A stretch of DNA of 64,000 nt from an uncultured Pseudoflavonifractor sp. (GTDB lineage: Bacteria > Bacillota > Clostridia > Oscillospirales > Oscillospiraceae): contig CANSYW010000002.1 of NCBI GenBank assembly GCA_947651395.1, forward strand, positions 1 through 64,000. The letters run 5' to 3'. Positions 8,634 to 16,624 of the stretch are shown here, one piece after another. The notes under the pieces are model-generated. The model saw only the letters and a list, made by a program, of their open reading frames with translations. It did not search any database and was not told where the DNA came from. Numbering within the stretch: position 1 is the stretch's first letter; each line of letters opens with the position of its first letter. The translations under genes and the position numbers were made by a program.

Positions 8634-10712
8634 TTACTCCTCCGCGGCCAGGGCCTTGGCGGCCTCCACCGCCTTATCCTGGACGGCGGGGGGCGCGTCC
8701 TCGTAGCGGACGAAGTGGAAGGTGAAGGAGCCCCGGGACTGGGTCATGCTGCGCAGGTCGATGGCGTAGCTCATCATCTCGGCCATGGGCACCTCGGCGG
8801 AGATGACCTGGTCGCCGTCCCCGGTGGGATCCATACCCATAATGCGGCCCCGGCGCTTGTTGAGGTCGCCCATGATATCGCCCATGTAGCTGTCGGGCAC
8901 GGTGACCTTCAGCTCGCCGATGGGCTCCAGCAGGACGGGGCTGCCCTCGGGCATGGCCGCCTTGTAGGCCAGCTGGGCGGCGGTCTTGAAGGCGATCTCG
9001 GAGGAGTCCACCGGGTGGTAGCTTCCGTCGTAGAGGGTGGCCTTCAGGTTTACCATGGGGTAGCCCGCCAGGGGGCCGTGGAGCACAGCCTCCCGCAGGC
9101 CCTTTTCCACCGCGGGGAAGAAGTTCTTGGGTACGCTGCCGCCGAAGACCTCCTCAGCGAAGACCAGCTCGTCCTCGTCAGGGTTGGGCTCAAAGCGGAT
9201 CCACACGTCGCCGAACTGGCCGGAACCGCCGGTCTGCTTCTTGTGCCGGCCCTGCTTCTCCACCGGCTTACGGATCTTCTCCCGATAGGGGACCCGGGGG
9301 ATCGCCAGCTCGGTGTCCACATTGAAGCGGCTTTTGAGCTTGCTCACCAGCACGTCCACCTGGATGTCGCCGGTGGCGTAGATGACCATCTGATGGGTCT
9401 CGGCGTTGTTGACCACATAGAAGGAGGGATCCTCCTCGTTCATCCGGGCAAGGCCCTGGGCCACCTTATCCTCCTGACCTCTGACCTTGGGGAGGATGGC
9501 GACGGAGTAGCAGGGCTCCAGGAAGGGGATGGGCTCGATCTTGACCACCTTCCGGGGCTCGCACAGGGTGTCGCCGGTCTTGAGCTTATCCATCTTGGCA
9601 ATGGCGCCGATGTCGCCGCACTGGAGCTCCTTGACCTCCTCGGCCTTCTTACCCTTCATGGCGTAGAGCCTTCCCAACTTCTCGGTGAGGCCGGTGCGGG
9701 AATTGACCATGGCCATATCCGGCTTGATGGAGCCGGAGAGAACCTTGACGTAGCTGTATTTTCCGTACTGGTCGGAGACGGTCTTGAACACCACGGCGGC
9801 GGGCAGAGCGCCGGGGGCGCAGACGAACTCGTCGGCCTCGCCGTTTTCGTTCTCGCCGATGAGGGGCTGGCCCTCCAGGGGGTTGGGAAGGAGCTCCACG
9901 ACGGTGTCCAGCAGCATACGGGTGCCCAAACCGGAGAGGGCGGAGCCGCAGACCACGGGGAAGAGGGAGAGATCCTTCACGCCCTGGCGCAGGCCCTTGA
10001 CCATCTCGGCATAGGTGAAGTCCTCGCCGCCGAAATACTTGTCCATGAACTCCTCGCTGGTCTCGGCCACCGACTCCTTCAGCGCCTCGTAAAGCTCGTC
10101 CAGCACGCTCTTCTTGTCCTCGGGCACATCGATCTCCACTCGTTCGCCCTTGGGGCCCACCTCAAAGGCACGCTTCTGGAGCACGTCGATGATGCCGATG
10201 ACCTTCTTGTCGGCGTCCCAGATGGGGGCGACCAGGGGGGCGATGTTCTTGCCGAAGCGCTCCCGCAGGGTGGCGAAGGCGGCGTTGTAGTCGGAGTTGT
10301 CCTCATCGGTCTTGGAGATGTAGAGCAGACGGGGCAGGTTCCGGCGTTCACAGTACTTCCACGCCTTTTCCGCGCCCACGCTCATGCCGGATTTGGCCGA
10401 GCACACGATGATGGCGGCGTCGGAGGCCTGAAGGGCCTCCAGGGCCTCCCCGGCGAAGTCGAAGCCGCCCGGAGTGTCCAGAATATTGATCTTACAGCCG
10501 TTATACTCCACCGGGGCCACCGCCAGAGAGATGGAGATCTGGCGCTTGATTTCCTCGGGATCATAGTCACACACGGTGTTTCCGTCAGGCACGGAACCCA
10601 GGCGAAGGGCGCCGCCGGTGAGGTAGAGCATGCTCTCCGCCAGGCTGGTCTTGCCGTTGCCGGCGTGGCCAAGCAAGCAGACGTTACGGATGTTTTGCGC
10701 GGAATAGCTCAT
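8634..10712 (-). CDS. EF-G-like translational GTPase paralogue (692 aa)
   Basis: This is a full-length relative of elongation factor G, not the canonical fusA found beside rpsL/rpsG. The G-domain P-loop is GHAGNGKTS (15-23), G3 is DTPGGFDF (79-86) and G4 is SKTD (133-136). Canonical EF-G instead has a DTPGH motif and NKMD, so the catalytic His of G3 is missing. This agrees with the EF-G-like subfamily, whose role is not established. Domains II-V are present (RQGVKDLSLFPVVCGSAL; YREKIRKPVEKQGRHKKQTGG interrupted by normal spacing). The ATG at 10712 has AGGAGA upstream and a near-consensus promoter, so it is transcribed alone. A longer reading to 10955 would run through the promoter. Confidence 0.9.
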   Translation of the reverse strand: MSYSAQNIRNVCLLGHAGNGKTSLAESMLYLTGGALRLGSVPDGNTVCDYDPEEIKRQISISLAVAPVEYNGCKINILDTPGGFDFAGEALEALQASDAAIIVCSAKSGMSVGAEKAWKYCERRNLPRLLYISKTDEDNSDYNAAFATLRERFGKNIAPLVAPIWDADKKVIGIIDVLQKRAFEVGPKGERVEIDVPEDKKSVLDELYEALKESVAETSEEFMDKYFGGEDFTYAEMVKGLRQGVKDLSLFPVVCGSALSGLGTRMLLDTVVELLPNPLEGQPLIGENENGEADEFVCAPGALPAAVVFKTVSDQYGKYSYVKVLSGSIKPDMAMVNSRTGLTEKLGRLYAMKGKKAEEVKELQCGDIGAIAKMDKLKTGDTLCEPRKVVKIEPIPFLEPCYSVAILPKVRGQEDKVAQGLARMNEEDPSFYVVNNAETHQMVIYATGDIQVDVLVSKLKSRFNVDTELAIPRVPYREKIRKPVEKQGRHKKQTGGSGQFGDVWIRFEPNPDEDELVFAEEVFGGSVPKNFFPAVEKGLREAVLHGPLAGYPMVNLKATLYDGSYHPVDSSEIAFKTAAQLAYKAAMPEGSPVLLEPIGELKVTVPDSYMGDIMGDLNKRRGRIMGMDPTGDGDQVISAEVPMAEMMSYAIDLRSMTQSRGSFTFHFVRYEDAPPAVQDKAVEAAKALAAEE

Positions 10713-10776
10713 GGGTCTTCTCTCCTTACGTTGTGGGTTTACAGTGGAGGGGCTGAAAATTTCACTGTTCTTGTCC

Positions 10777-10805
10777 ATTATAGCGCAAATCGGGCGGTAT
10801 GACAA
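10777..10805 (-). promoter_or_regulatory. Sigma-A promoter of the EF-G-like gene
   Basis: On the minus strand TTGTCA (10800-10805), 17-bp spacer, TATAAT (10777-10782). Confidence 0.8.
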
Positions 10806-10845
10806 TAAGAAATTTGAGAAAAACGCACAAAACTTCTCCGGGCAA

Positions 10846-10883
10846 AAAGGATGGGCCGTGACAGCAGTCACGGCCCATCCTTT
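10846..10883 (-). terminator. Terminator after the anti-sigma gene
   Basis: A 17-bp perfect stem (10846-10862 with 10867-10883) has a 4-nt loop, followed on the minus strand by a T-run. It lies 9 bp past the stop at 10892. Confidence 0.9.
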
Positions 10884-10891
10884 CGGTGTAT

Positions 10892-11986
10892 TCAGTTGGA
10901 GGGCTCCTGTTCCAGGAAGAGCACCTTTCCGTCTGTCTTGTCCACGGTGTAGCAAAGGGGCTCGCCGCCCTCCTCGTCCCGATAGGTGAAGCGGAAGAGC
11001 TGGTCGGTCTCCTCATCCAGCGCGGCGGTCCCGGAAATTCCGGTGGGGCTGGACAGGAGCCAGACCTGCGCCCCGGGCTCCTCCAGGGCCATGGGCTCCA
11101 CCTGCTCCACAAACTCGTAGATATAGTTGGCCAGAGCCTGGACCGCCTCCTGGGCGGTGAGGGTCTGGACGGATTGGGGCGCCTCTGTGGAGGCGGCGGT
11201 GAGGGAGAAGGCGTTGGGGAGCGGCTCGGCGGTGTCGGTGGGAAGGGGCTCCCGGTTCTGGTCATACAAAGTTTCCTCCGGACTCTCACAGTTCCCGTTT
11301 TCCACGGGAGGCGGAGCGGCGGCGAAGAGCCGGGGGGCGACGGGGGGGATCTCCTCCCGGGTGGTCTCTGTAGAGGTCGCCGCGGGGGCGGAGGCGGGCG
11401 CCTGCACGGCAAGGCGCGGGGACTGGTCGGGCTCCACACTCTGCATGGAGACGCCATATGATCCCTCCGGGGCGGCGTCCCGGGGCTGGATGGAGGCGGG
11501 CTCCGGAAGTGGTTCGCTCGCCATGGCTATTTTACTGGCGGGGCTGTCGGCGGCCGGCTCCGGAGTCTGGGCGAGCTCGGAGGCTTGGGGGGCGGCCTCT
11601 TCAGCCCTGTCCGGGGCGCCGGCGCCCGCCTCCATGGGTATGGCGGAGCCGGAGGAATTTTTGTTCCAGCTCCAGGCGCCCGCTATGACGATGGCCAGCA
11701 CGGCGGCGGAGGCCATCCACTTTCTCCATTGCAGGTTCTTTTTGACGGGAAGGGGGACGACCTTCTCCGCCGTCACCGCCTCCATGATCCGCTCTGTCAG
11801 ATCCGCGGGGGGCTGGACGGAGGGGAGACCGGTCAGGCCGGCGCGGAGGGCGGTCAGGTCATCACAGAGCGCCCGGCACGCCGGACATTCCGTCAGATGG
11901 GCCTCCAATTCCTTTTGCTCCGCGGGGGAGAGCGCCCCGTCCAGGCCGGCGCTGATGAGGTCGATATAGTTTTCACAATAGGCCAT
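10892..11986 (-). CDS. Membrane-anchored zinc-finger anti-sigma factor (364 aa)
   Basis: This is a likely anti-sigma factor for the ECF sigma encoded upstream. The N-terminus has the zf-HC2 signature with H30, C34 and C37 (EAHLTECPACRALC), the zinc-binding anti-sigma fold of the RsiW type. One membrane segment spans about 90-105 (WMASAAVLAIVIAGAW). The outside part starts with a long Ala/Pro/Glu-rich stretch (about 110-270), followed by a compact C-terminal domain of about 90 residues. The ATG at 11986 has AGGAGG upstream. The 202 bp separating it from the sigma gene hold a 34-bp direct repeat and are unusually long for such a pair. Release of the sigma by regulated proteolysis is inferred from the family. 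Confidence 0.83.
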   Translation of the reverse strand: MAYCENYIDLISAGLDGALSPAEQKELEAHLTECPACRALCDDLTALRAGLTGLPSVQPPADLTERIMEAVTAEKVVPLPVKKNLQWRKWMASAAVLAIVIAGAWSWNKNSSGSAIPMEAGAGAPDRAEEAAPQASELAQTPEPAADSPASKIAMASEPLPEPASIQPRDAAPEGSYGVSMQSVEPDQSPRLAVQAPASAPAATSTETTREEIPPVAPRLFAAAPPPVENGNCESPEETLYDQNREPLPTDTAEPLPNAFSLTAASTEAPQSVQTLTAQEAVQALANYIYEFVEQVEPMALEEPGAQVWLLSSPTGISGTAALDEETDQLFRFTYRDEEGGEPLCYTVDKTDGKVLFLEQEPSN

Positions 11987-12009
11987 GGGAGCGTCCTCCT
12001 TTCTATAAA

Positions 12010-12180
12010 GAAGCGTAAAGCAAGGGTCTGCGAGGGAGCTTGGACCGGAGCGAGGGCGAGCGGAAAGCCGCAAAGCGGCTTGCAGACCAGCCCGAGTCGG
12101 CGGGAAAGCGACCGAGCGACCAGACCCTTGCGGTGCGTGACAGGGAGAAGCGTAAAGCAAGGGTCTGCGAGGGAGCTTGG
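12010..12180. repeat. 34-bp direct repeat pair between sigma and anti-sigma genes
   Basis: An identical 34-bp sequence occurs at 12010-12043 and 12147-12180 (137-bp period). It contains GCAAGGGTCTG, whose reverse complement CAGACCCTTGC stands at 12121-12131. The intervening 103 bp is GC-rich with CGAGCGG-type repeats and no open frame with a ribosome-binding site. Confidence 0.8.
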
Positions 12181-12188
12181 CGCTTGTT

Positions 12189-12776
12189 TTATCCTTTGGA
12201 CGTTTGTTCTCTGAAAAAGTTCCCACTTTGCAAAAGAAAATCCCGCAGGGCTGTCCGGGCTCTGGCGATCCGGGACTTGACGGTGCCCTCCTCCAGGCCC
12301 AGGCATTGGGCGATCTCCTGGTAGCTCAGCCCCTCCGACTCCCGGAGGAGAAGCACCTGCCGGTGCTCGGGGGAGAGGGCGGATAGCCCCTCCTGAAGGA
12401 TCCTGTGGGCCTCCTTTCGCTCCAGCTCCCGCTGGGGGGAGTACCGCTCGTCGGGGATCTGGATCTGGCGATCCTCCTCGTCCTCCTCCATGGTCAGCGA
12501 GAGGGTCTCCCGCCGCTTCTGACGGCGCAGAAAGTCCACGCAGGCGTTGGAGGTGAGCCGATAGAGCCAGGTGGAGAAGGAGGACTGGCCCTGGAAGTGG
12601 GTAAGGCCTTTCCAGGCGTTGAGAAAGGCGTCCTGGGTGAGATCGGCGGCGTCGTCAGGGTTGCCCGTCATGCGGTAGGCCAGGTTGTACACCAGGCTTT
12701 GGTTGTCCTTCACCAGCTGTTCAAAGGCTTTTTGGTCGCCCCTTTGGGCGGCCTGGATCAGCTTTTGCTCTGTCAT
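12189..12776 (-). CDS. ECF RNA polymerase sigma factor (195 aa)
   Basis: This is an extracytoplasmic-function sigma factor of the SigW-like group. Region 2 spans about 10-80 ([30 protein letters not shown] split over sigma2.1-2.3; [19 protein letters not shown]), and region 4 spans about 125-180 ([28 protein letters not shown], then [19 protein letters not shown]). The ATG at 12776 is the usual family start. However, an in-frame ATG at 12836 inside the last copy of a 110-bp tandem repeat would add 20 residues. The downstream zf-HC2 gene is its probable partner. Confidence 0.93.
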   Translation of the reverse strand: MTEQKLIQAAQRGDQKAFEQLVKDNQSLVYNLAYRMTGNPDDAADLTQDAFLNAWKGLTHFQGQSSFSTWLYRLTSNACVDFLRRQKRRETLSLTMEEDEEDRQIQIPDERYSPQRELERKEAHRILQEGLSALSPEHRQVLLLRESEGLSYQEIAQCLGLEEGTVKSRIARARTALRDFLLQSGNFFREQTSKG

Positions 12777-12800
12777 CGGTCTCACCACCTTTCGTCGTCG

Positions 12801-13053
12801 CAAAGTCCGCTCCGCTCGGAACAGCCTGACGGCCATTCCTCCCTTTGCTCCCTTGCTCCTCCTCTCCCCAGAAAATCGCTCCGCGATTTCCCGGGGGCCC
12901 CATTTTACCGCAAAGTCCGCTCCGCTCGGAACAGCCTGACGGCCATTCCTCCCTTTGCTCCCTTGCTCCTCCTCTCCCCAGAAAATCGCTCCGCGATTTC
13001 CCGGGGGCCCCATTTTACCGCAAAGTCCGCTCCGCTCGGAACAGCCTGACGGC
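12801..13053. repeat. 110-bp tandem repeat, 2.3 copies, upstream of the ECF sigma gene
   Basis: Two full identical 110-bp units begin at 12801 and 12911, and a third of 33 bp begins at 13021. Each full unit carries, on the minus strand, an A/G-rich stretch (GGGAGG) directly before ATGGCCGTCAGG. This encodes [12 protein letters not shown], which in the outer full copy stops at TAA but in the copy next to the sigma gene stays in frame with it. The unit also contains CGCGGAGCG-type short palindromes. The whole 295-bp gap between the sigma start and the dihydrouridine synthase stop consists of little else. Confidence 0.92.
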
Positions 13054-13071
13054 TCTCCGGGGGGCGCTTTT

Positions 13072-14055
13072 TTATTCTTCCGGATCGTTCAGGTCCCGTT
13101 TAATGCCTTCTGTAATGCGGTCGATCTGCTCCAGGGTCTCCACTTTGCAGATCTGTTCCTTATAATAACCCGCGTAAGGGATCCCTTTGAGGTACCAGGC
13201 GTAGTGCTTTCTGGCCTCCAGACAGGCGATGCGCTCCCCCTTGTGCTGCGCGGCCAGCCTGATCTGCTCCACCACCGTGTCGCACCGCTGGGCCAGGGGA
13301 GGCCTTGGGGGAATGGGTTCCCCCTTCAGAGCGGCGGCGCACTGCTGGAAGAGCCAGGGATTGCCGAAGCAGCCCCGGCCGATCATCAGCATCTCACAGC
13401 CCGTCCGGCGGAGGATGTCCACCGCGTCCTGGGGAGAAAATACGTCGCCGTTGGCGATGACGGGGATGCTCACGGCCTCCCGCACCTCCCGGATGGCGCT
13501 CCAGTCCGCCTTGCCGGAGTACATTTGCACCTTGGTGCGGCCGTGGACGGTAATGGCGCTCACCCCCGCGTCCTCCAGACGGCGGGAGAGCTCCACGCAG
13601 TTGATGTGGCCCTTGTCCCAGCCCAGCCGGATCTTCACGGTGACAGGCTTTCCTCCCGCCCCCCGCACCACGGCGGCGGCCACCTGAGCGGCCTTCACCG
13701 GATCCCGGGCCAGGCCGGAGCCGTCCCCGTTGTTGCACACCTTGGGGACGGGGCAGCCCATGTTGACGTCGATGATATCCGCGCCGGAGTACGCCCCGGC
13801 CAGGCCGGCAGCCCGCTCCATAGTCTCCGGGTCACTGCCGAAGATCTGTACGGCGGCAGGGCTCTCCTCCGGGGCCAGCTTCAGCAGGGGCAGGGTCTTT
13901 TTGTCCTGATAGCAAAGGGCCTTGGCCGAGACCATCTCGGTGACGGTATATCCGGCCCCCAGGTTCCGGCACACCTGCCGGAAGGCCAGATCCGTGACCC
14001 CGGCCATGGGGGCCAGAGCCAGCGGAGAGGAAATTTCCACATTTCCGATTTTCAA
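13072..14055 (-). CDS. dusB: tRNA-dihydrouridine synthase, DusB type (327 aa)
   Basis: This FMN-dependent enzyme reduces uridine to dihydrouridine in tRNA. The family motifs are present: [20 protein letters not shown] at the start of the TIM barrel, then the catalytic NMGCPVPKV with its Cys, [24 protein letters not shown] and [10 protein letters not shown] place the start at TTG 14055, which has AGGAG 9 nt upstream and gives the normal family N-terminus. The longer frame to 14175 contains the gene's own promoter, and the ATG at 14136 would be almost leaderless. In many Firmicutes dusB precedes or follows lysS; here it stands upstream of the ECF sigma gene on the same strand. Confidence 0.92.
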   Translation of the reverse strand: MKIGNVEISSPLALAPMAGVTDLAFRQVCRNLGAGYTVTEMVSAKALCYQDKKTLPLLKLAPEESPAAVQIFGSDPETMERAAGLAGAYSGADIIDVNMGCPVPKVCNNGDGSGLARDPVKAAQVAAAVVRGAGGKPVTVKIRLGWDKGHINCVELSRRLEDAGVSAITVHGRTKVQMYSGKADWSAIREVREAVSIPVIANGDVFSPQDAVDILRRTGCEMLMIGRGCFGNPWLFQQCAAALKGEPIPPRPPLAQRCDTVVEQIRLAAQHKGERIACLEARKHYAWYLKGIPYAGYYKEQICKVETLEQIDRITEGIKRDLNDPEE

Positions 14056-14146
14056 AGGGGTGTTCTCCTGTTCATGAGATGGTTGGGGACCCTGCGCCGC
14101 GGGCATGGGAGCGGCTGCGGCCTCCTTCGGATCCATAATCAAAGGT

Positions 14147-14175
14147 ATTTTACCATGCTTTCGGATTTTTGACAA
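14147..14175 (-). promoter_or_regulatory. Sigma-A promoter of dusB
   Basis: On the minus strand TTGTCA (14170-14175), 17-bp spacer, TAAAAT (14147-14152). This placement argues against the longer dusB reading that begins at 14175. Confidence 0.65.
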
Positions 14176-14235
14176 CGTACTTTACCGCCACCCCACGTTT
14201 CAACAAGAAATTTCCAAAATTTGGATTATACTGTC

Positions 14236-14242
14236 TGTCGAA
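14236..14242 (+). promoter_or_regulatory. Spo0A-box match upstream of spoIIE
   Basis: TGTCGAA matches the 0A-box consensus exactly, 34 bp before the spoIIE ATG. A -10-like TATACT lies at 14227-14232. In Bacillus, spoIIE is Spo0A-activated; here the spacing to the -10 is unusual, so the exact promoter layout is uncertain. Confidence 0.5.
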
Positions 14243-14275
14243 CGAGAACCACTGTTTACATAGGAGGATACGACC

Positions 14276-16624
14276 ATGGCGACGAAATGGAGGAGCAAGG
14301 AGGGCCCTGTGGGGGCGACCCTGGAGGAGACCGGCAGAGCGGTGCTGGAGAGTCCCGCCCTGCTTCGGGGCGCGGAGTGGGCCATGCGCTTTTTGCTGGG
14401 TGCGGTTCTGGCGGGGGGAGAGCTCTTTGGGGGATACGCCCCCTTTGGCGTGGGGCTGGTGGCCTGTTCGGGCTCGGGGAGCGACGGCCTGTGCGCCCTG
14501 CTGGGGGCCTGTTGGGGCTATCTGGTCTTCCATGGCTTTTCCGAGGGGCTGCGCTGCGCCGCCGCCTGTGTGCTGGTGTTTTCCGTGGCCTTTGCCTTTT
14601 ATGATGTGGGATTTTGCCGCAAGAGCTGGTTTATGCCTCTCACGGCGGCGGCCATGGACGCTGTGACCGGTTTTGTCTACCTCAGCGACGCCCTGTGGCG
14701 GGCGGACAGGGTGACCTTTTTTATTACGGAGATCATCCTGACCGGCGCCTCGGCCTACTTCTACCGCATTGCCTTCTCCCTCTGGAGACGCCGGGAGACC
14801 GGTCCCCTGACCCAGAAGCAGAGGGTGGGCCTGTTTTTCCTGCTGGGTACCCTGCTGGTCGCCCTGGCGGGGGTGAATGTGTTCGGCGACCTCTCTCTGG
14901 GCCGGGTGACGGCGGTGCTTCTGGTGATGGCCGCCGCCCGGGTGGGAGGGCCGGAGCTGGGTGCCGCCGCCGGGGTGACGGTGGGGCTGGGGATGGATCT
15001 GGCCGCGGGGGGAATGCCCTTTTACGCCATGGCCTACGGGTTTTCCGGCCTTCTCACCGGGGCGGGAAAACGGCAGGGCCGCCTTTTTGCTGTACTCAGC
15101 TACGGGATATCCAACGCCGTGGCAGTGCTCTGGAGCTGGGAGGCCCAGCCCCGGATCTCCGGGCTTTATGAGGTGTTTATCGCCTCGGTGCTCTTTCTGC
15201 TCCTCCCCCAGCGGTGGCTCAAGAGCCTGCAGACCCTCCTGATCCGGCAGGGCACGCAGGCGGGGGAGCGGCGGACGGTCCAATATGTCCGGGAAAAGCT
15301 CTCCGCCACGGCGGACGCCTTCCGTCAGGTACGTTCCAGCCTTCGCTCCGCCTTTCCGGCCGACGCCCCCAATGACGCCGATCCCTCCTGCGTCTTTGAC
15401 CGGGCCGCCGAGCGGGTCTGCCGTGGGTGCGCCCTCCGGGGCACCTGCTGGGAGCACGATTATATCAGCACCTTCAACGCCCTCAACGATGCCCTGCCCG
15501 CTATGATGGAGCGGGGGAAGGGGGAGCCGGAGGACTTTCCCGGCTGGTTTTCCGGGCGGTGCCTGCAATTTTCCGCCTTTCTCCGCGCGGCCAACGAGGA
15601 GCTGGTGGCCCTGCGCTACCGGAAGCAATATCAAAGCCGGCTCCGGGAGAACCGGGGGGCGGTGTGCCGACAGTATGAGACCCTGGCTGACGTCCTTGCC
15701 CGGAGCGCCGTAGAGCTGGCTTCGGAGCTCACCCCGGATCCCGCCCGGGAGAAACGGCTCTCCCGGCACCTGGCCGCCCTGGGACTGGAGGGGGAGACGG
15801 CGGCCTATTACGATACCGCCGGCCATCTGCGCCTGGAGGCGGCCGGGGAGGGGGTGGAGCTGCTCCGGACGCCCCGGGAGGTGGAAAAGCTCTCGGAGCT
15901 GATGGGCCTGCCCCTCCGGGCGGAGGAGGGGGGCGTTCACCGGGTGGTGCTGGTGCAGTCCGAGCCGCTCATGGCCATGGCCGCCCTTGCCGCCCGCCGG
16001 CGGGAGGGCCAGCGGGAGAGCGGAGACGCCGGCACCTGGTTCAAGCGCTCTGACGGCAGTCTCTTTGTTCTGCTGTGCGACGGAATGGGCAGCGGAAAGG
16101 CCGCCCATGGAGAGAGCGGCCTTGCGGTACGGCTGTTGGAGGATTTTCTGCGCGCGGGGATGGAGCCCCGGGCCGCTCTGCGGACGGTAAATTCCGCCCT
16201 GGCCCTGAAAAATGAGGAGAGCGGGGCCTTTACCACGGTGGATCTGCTCCGGATAGATCTCTTCACCGGCGCCGGGGAGGTCTGCAAGCTGGGGGCGGCC
16301 CCCACCTATATCCGCAAGGGCGACGCGGTGAAGTGCCTGACGGGGGCGGCCCTTCCGGCGGGACTGGCCGACGGGGACGGCGTGGGCCCCGACGTCACCG
16401 AGCTGGCCCTGGGCCCGGGGGACTGGGTGCTGCTGCTCAGCGACGGGGTGTCCGACGGCGCTGACGACGGCTGGGTGCGGGAGCTGCTGGAAAACTTTGA
16501 CGGCGCCAGCCCCAAGGAACTGGTGGGCCGGGTGATGGAGGAGAGTGAAAAGCGGGTGGGCTCCGCCGACGACCGCACCGCGGTGGTCATCGGCCTGCGG
16601 GAAAGAAGAGAGCTCAGGGAGTAA
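14276..16624 (+). CDS. spoIIE: Stage II sporulation protein E, SpoIIE phosphatase (782 aa)
   Basis: SpoIIE is the membrane PP2C-type phosphatase that dephosphorylates SpoIIAA in the forespore and so activates sigma-F. The N-terminal third (about 40-310) has about ten hydrophobic segments. The central region (about 320-560) holds a Cys-containing stretch CRGCALRGTCW. The C-terminal PP2C domain (about 580-780) shows LLCDGMGSGKAA, TVDLLRIDLFTG, LLLSDGVSDGADD and DDRTAVVIGL, with the metal-binding Asp residues in place. AGGAGG is 8 nt before the ATG. Its length and layout agree with the family, and its presence shows the host sporulates. The stop overlaps the convergent DUF815 gene by 11 bp. Confidence 0.97.
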   Translation: MATKWRSKEGPVGATLEETGRAVLESPALLRGAEWAMRFLLGAVLAGGELFGGYAPFGVGLVACSGSGSDGLCALLGACWGYLVFHGFSEGLRCAAACVLVFSVAFAFYDVGFCRKSWFMPLTAAAMDAVTGFVYLSDALWRADRVTFFITEIILTGASAYFYRIAFSLWRRRETGPLTQKQRVGLFFLLGTLLVALAGVNVFGDLSLGRVTAVLLVMAAARVGGPELGAAAGVTVGLGMDLAAGGMPFYAMAYGFSGLLTGAGKRQGRLFAVLSYGISNAVAVLWSWEAQPRISGLYEVFIASVLFLLLPQRWLKSLQTLLIRQGTQAGERRTVQYVREKLSATADAFRQVRSSLRSAFPADAPNDADPSCVFDRAAERVCRGCALRGTCWEHDYISTFNALNDALPAMMERGKGEPEDFPGWFSGRCLQFSAFLRAANEELVALRYRKQYQSRLRENRGAVCRQYETLADVLARSAVELASELTPDPAREKRLSRHLAALGLEGETAAYYDTAGHLRLEAAGEGVELLRTPREVEKLSELMGLPLRAEEGGVHRVVLVQSEPLMAMAALAARRREGQRESGDAGTWFKRSDGSLFVLLCDGMGSGKAAHGESGLAVRLLEDFLRAGMEPRAALRTVNSALALKNEESGAFTTVDLLRIDLFTGAGEVCKLGAAPTYIRKGDAVKCLTGAALPAGLADGDGVGPDVTELALGPGDWVLLLSDGVSDGADDGWVRELLENFDGASPKELVGRVMEESEKRVGSADDRTAVVIGLRERRELRE

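Noticed and set aside
8460-10802. 780-codon plus-strand frame opposite the EF-G-like gene
   Set aside because: It is an antisense shadow caused by GC bias, with His/Gly/Leu-rich nonsense composition and no family motif.
12801-13053. CRISPR array
   Set aside because: The repeat is 110 bp, directly tandem with no spacers, and no cas gene is near.
12801-13165. Plus-strand proteins read from the 110-bp repeats
   Set aside because: The frames arise only because the repeat lacks stops; each copy shifts frame and there is no start signal.
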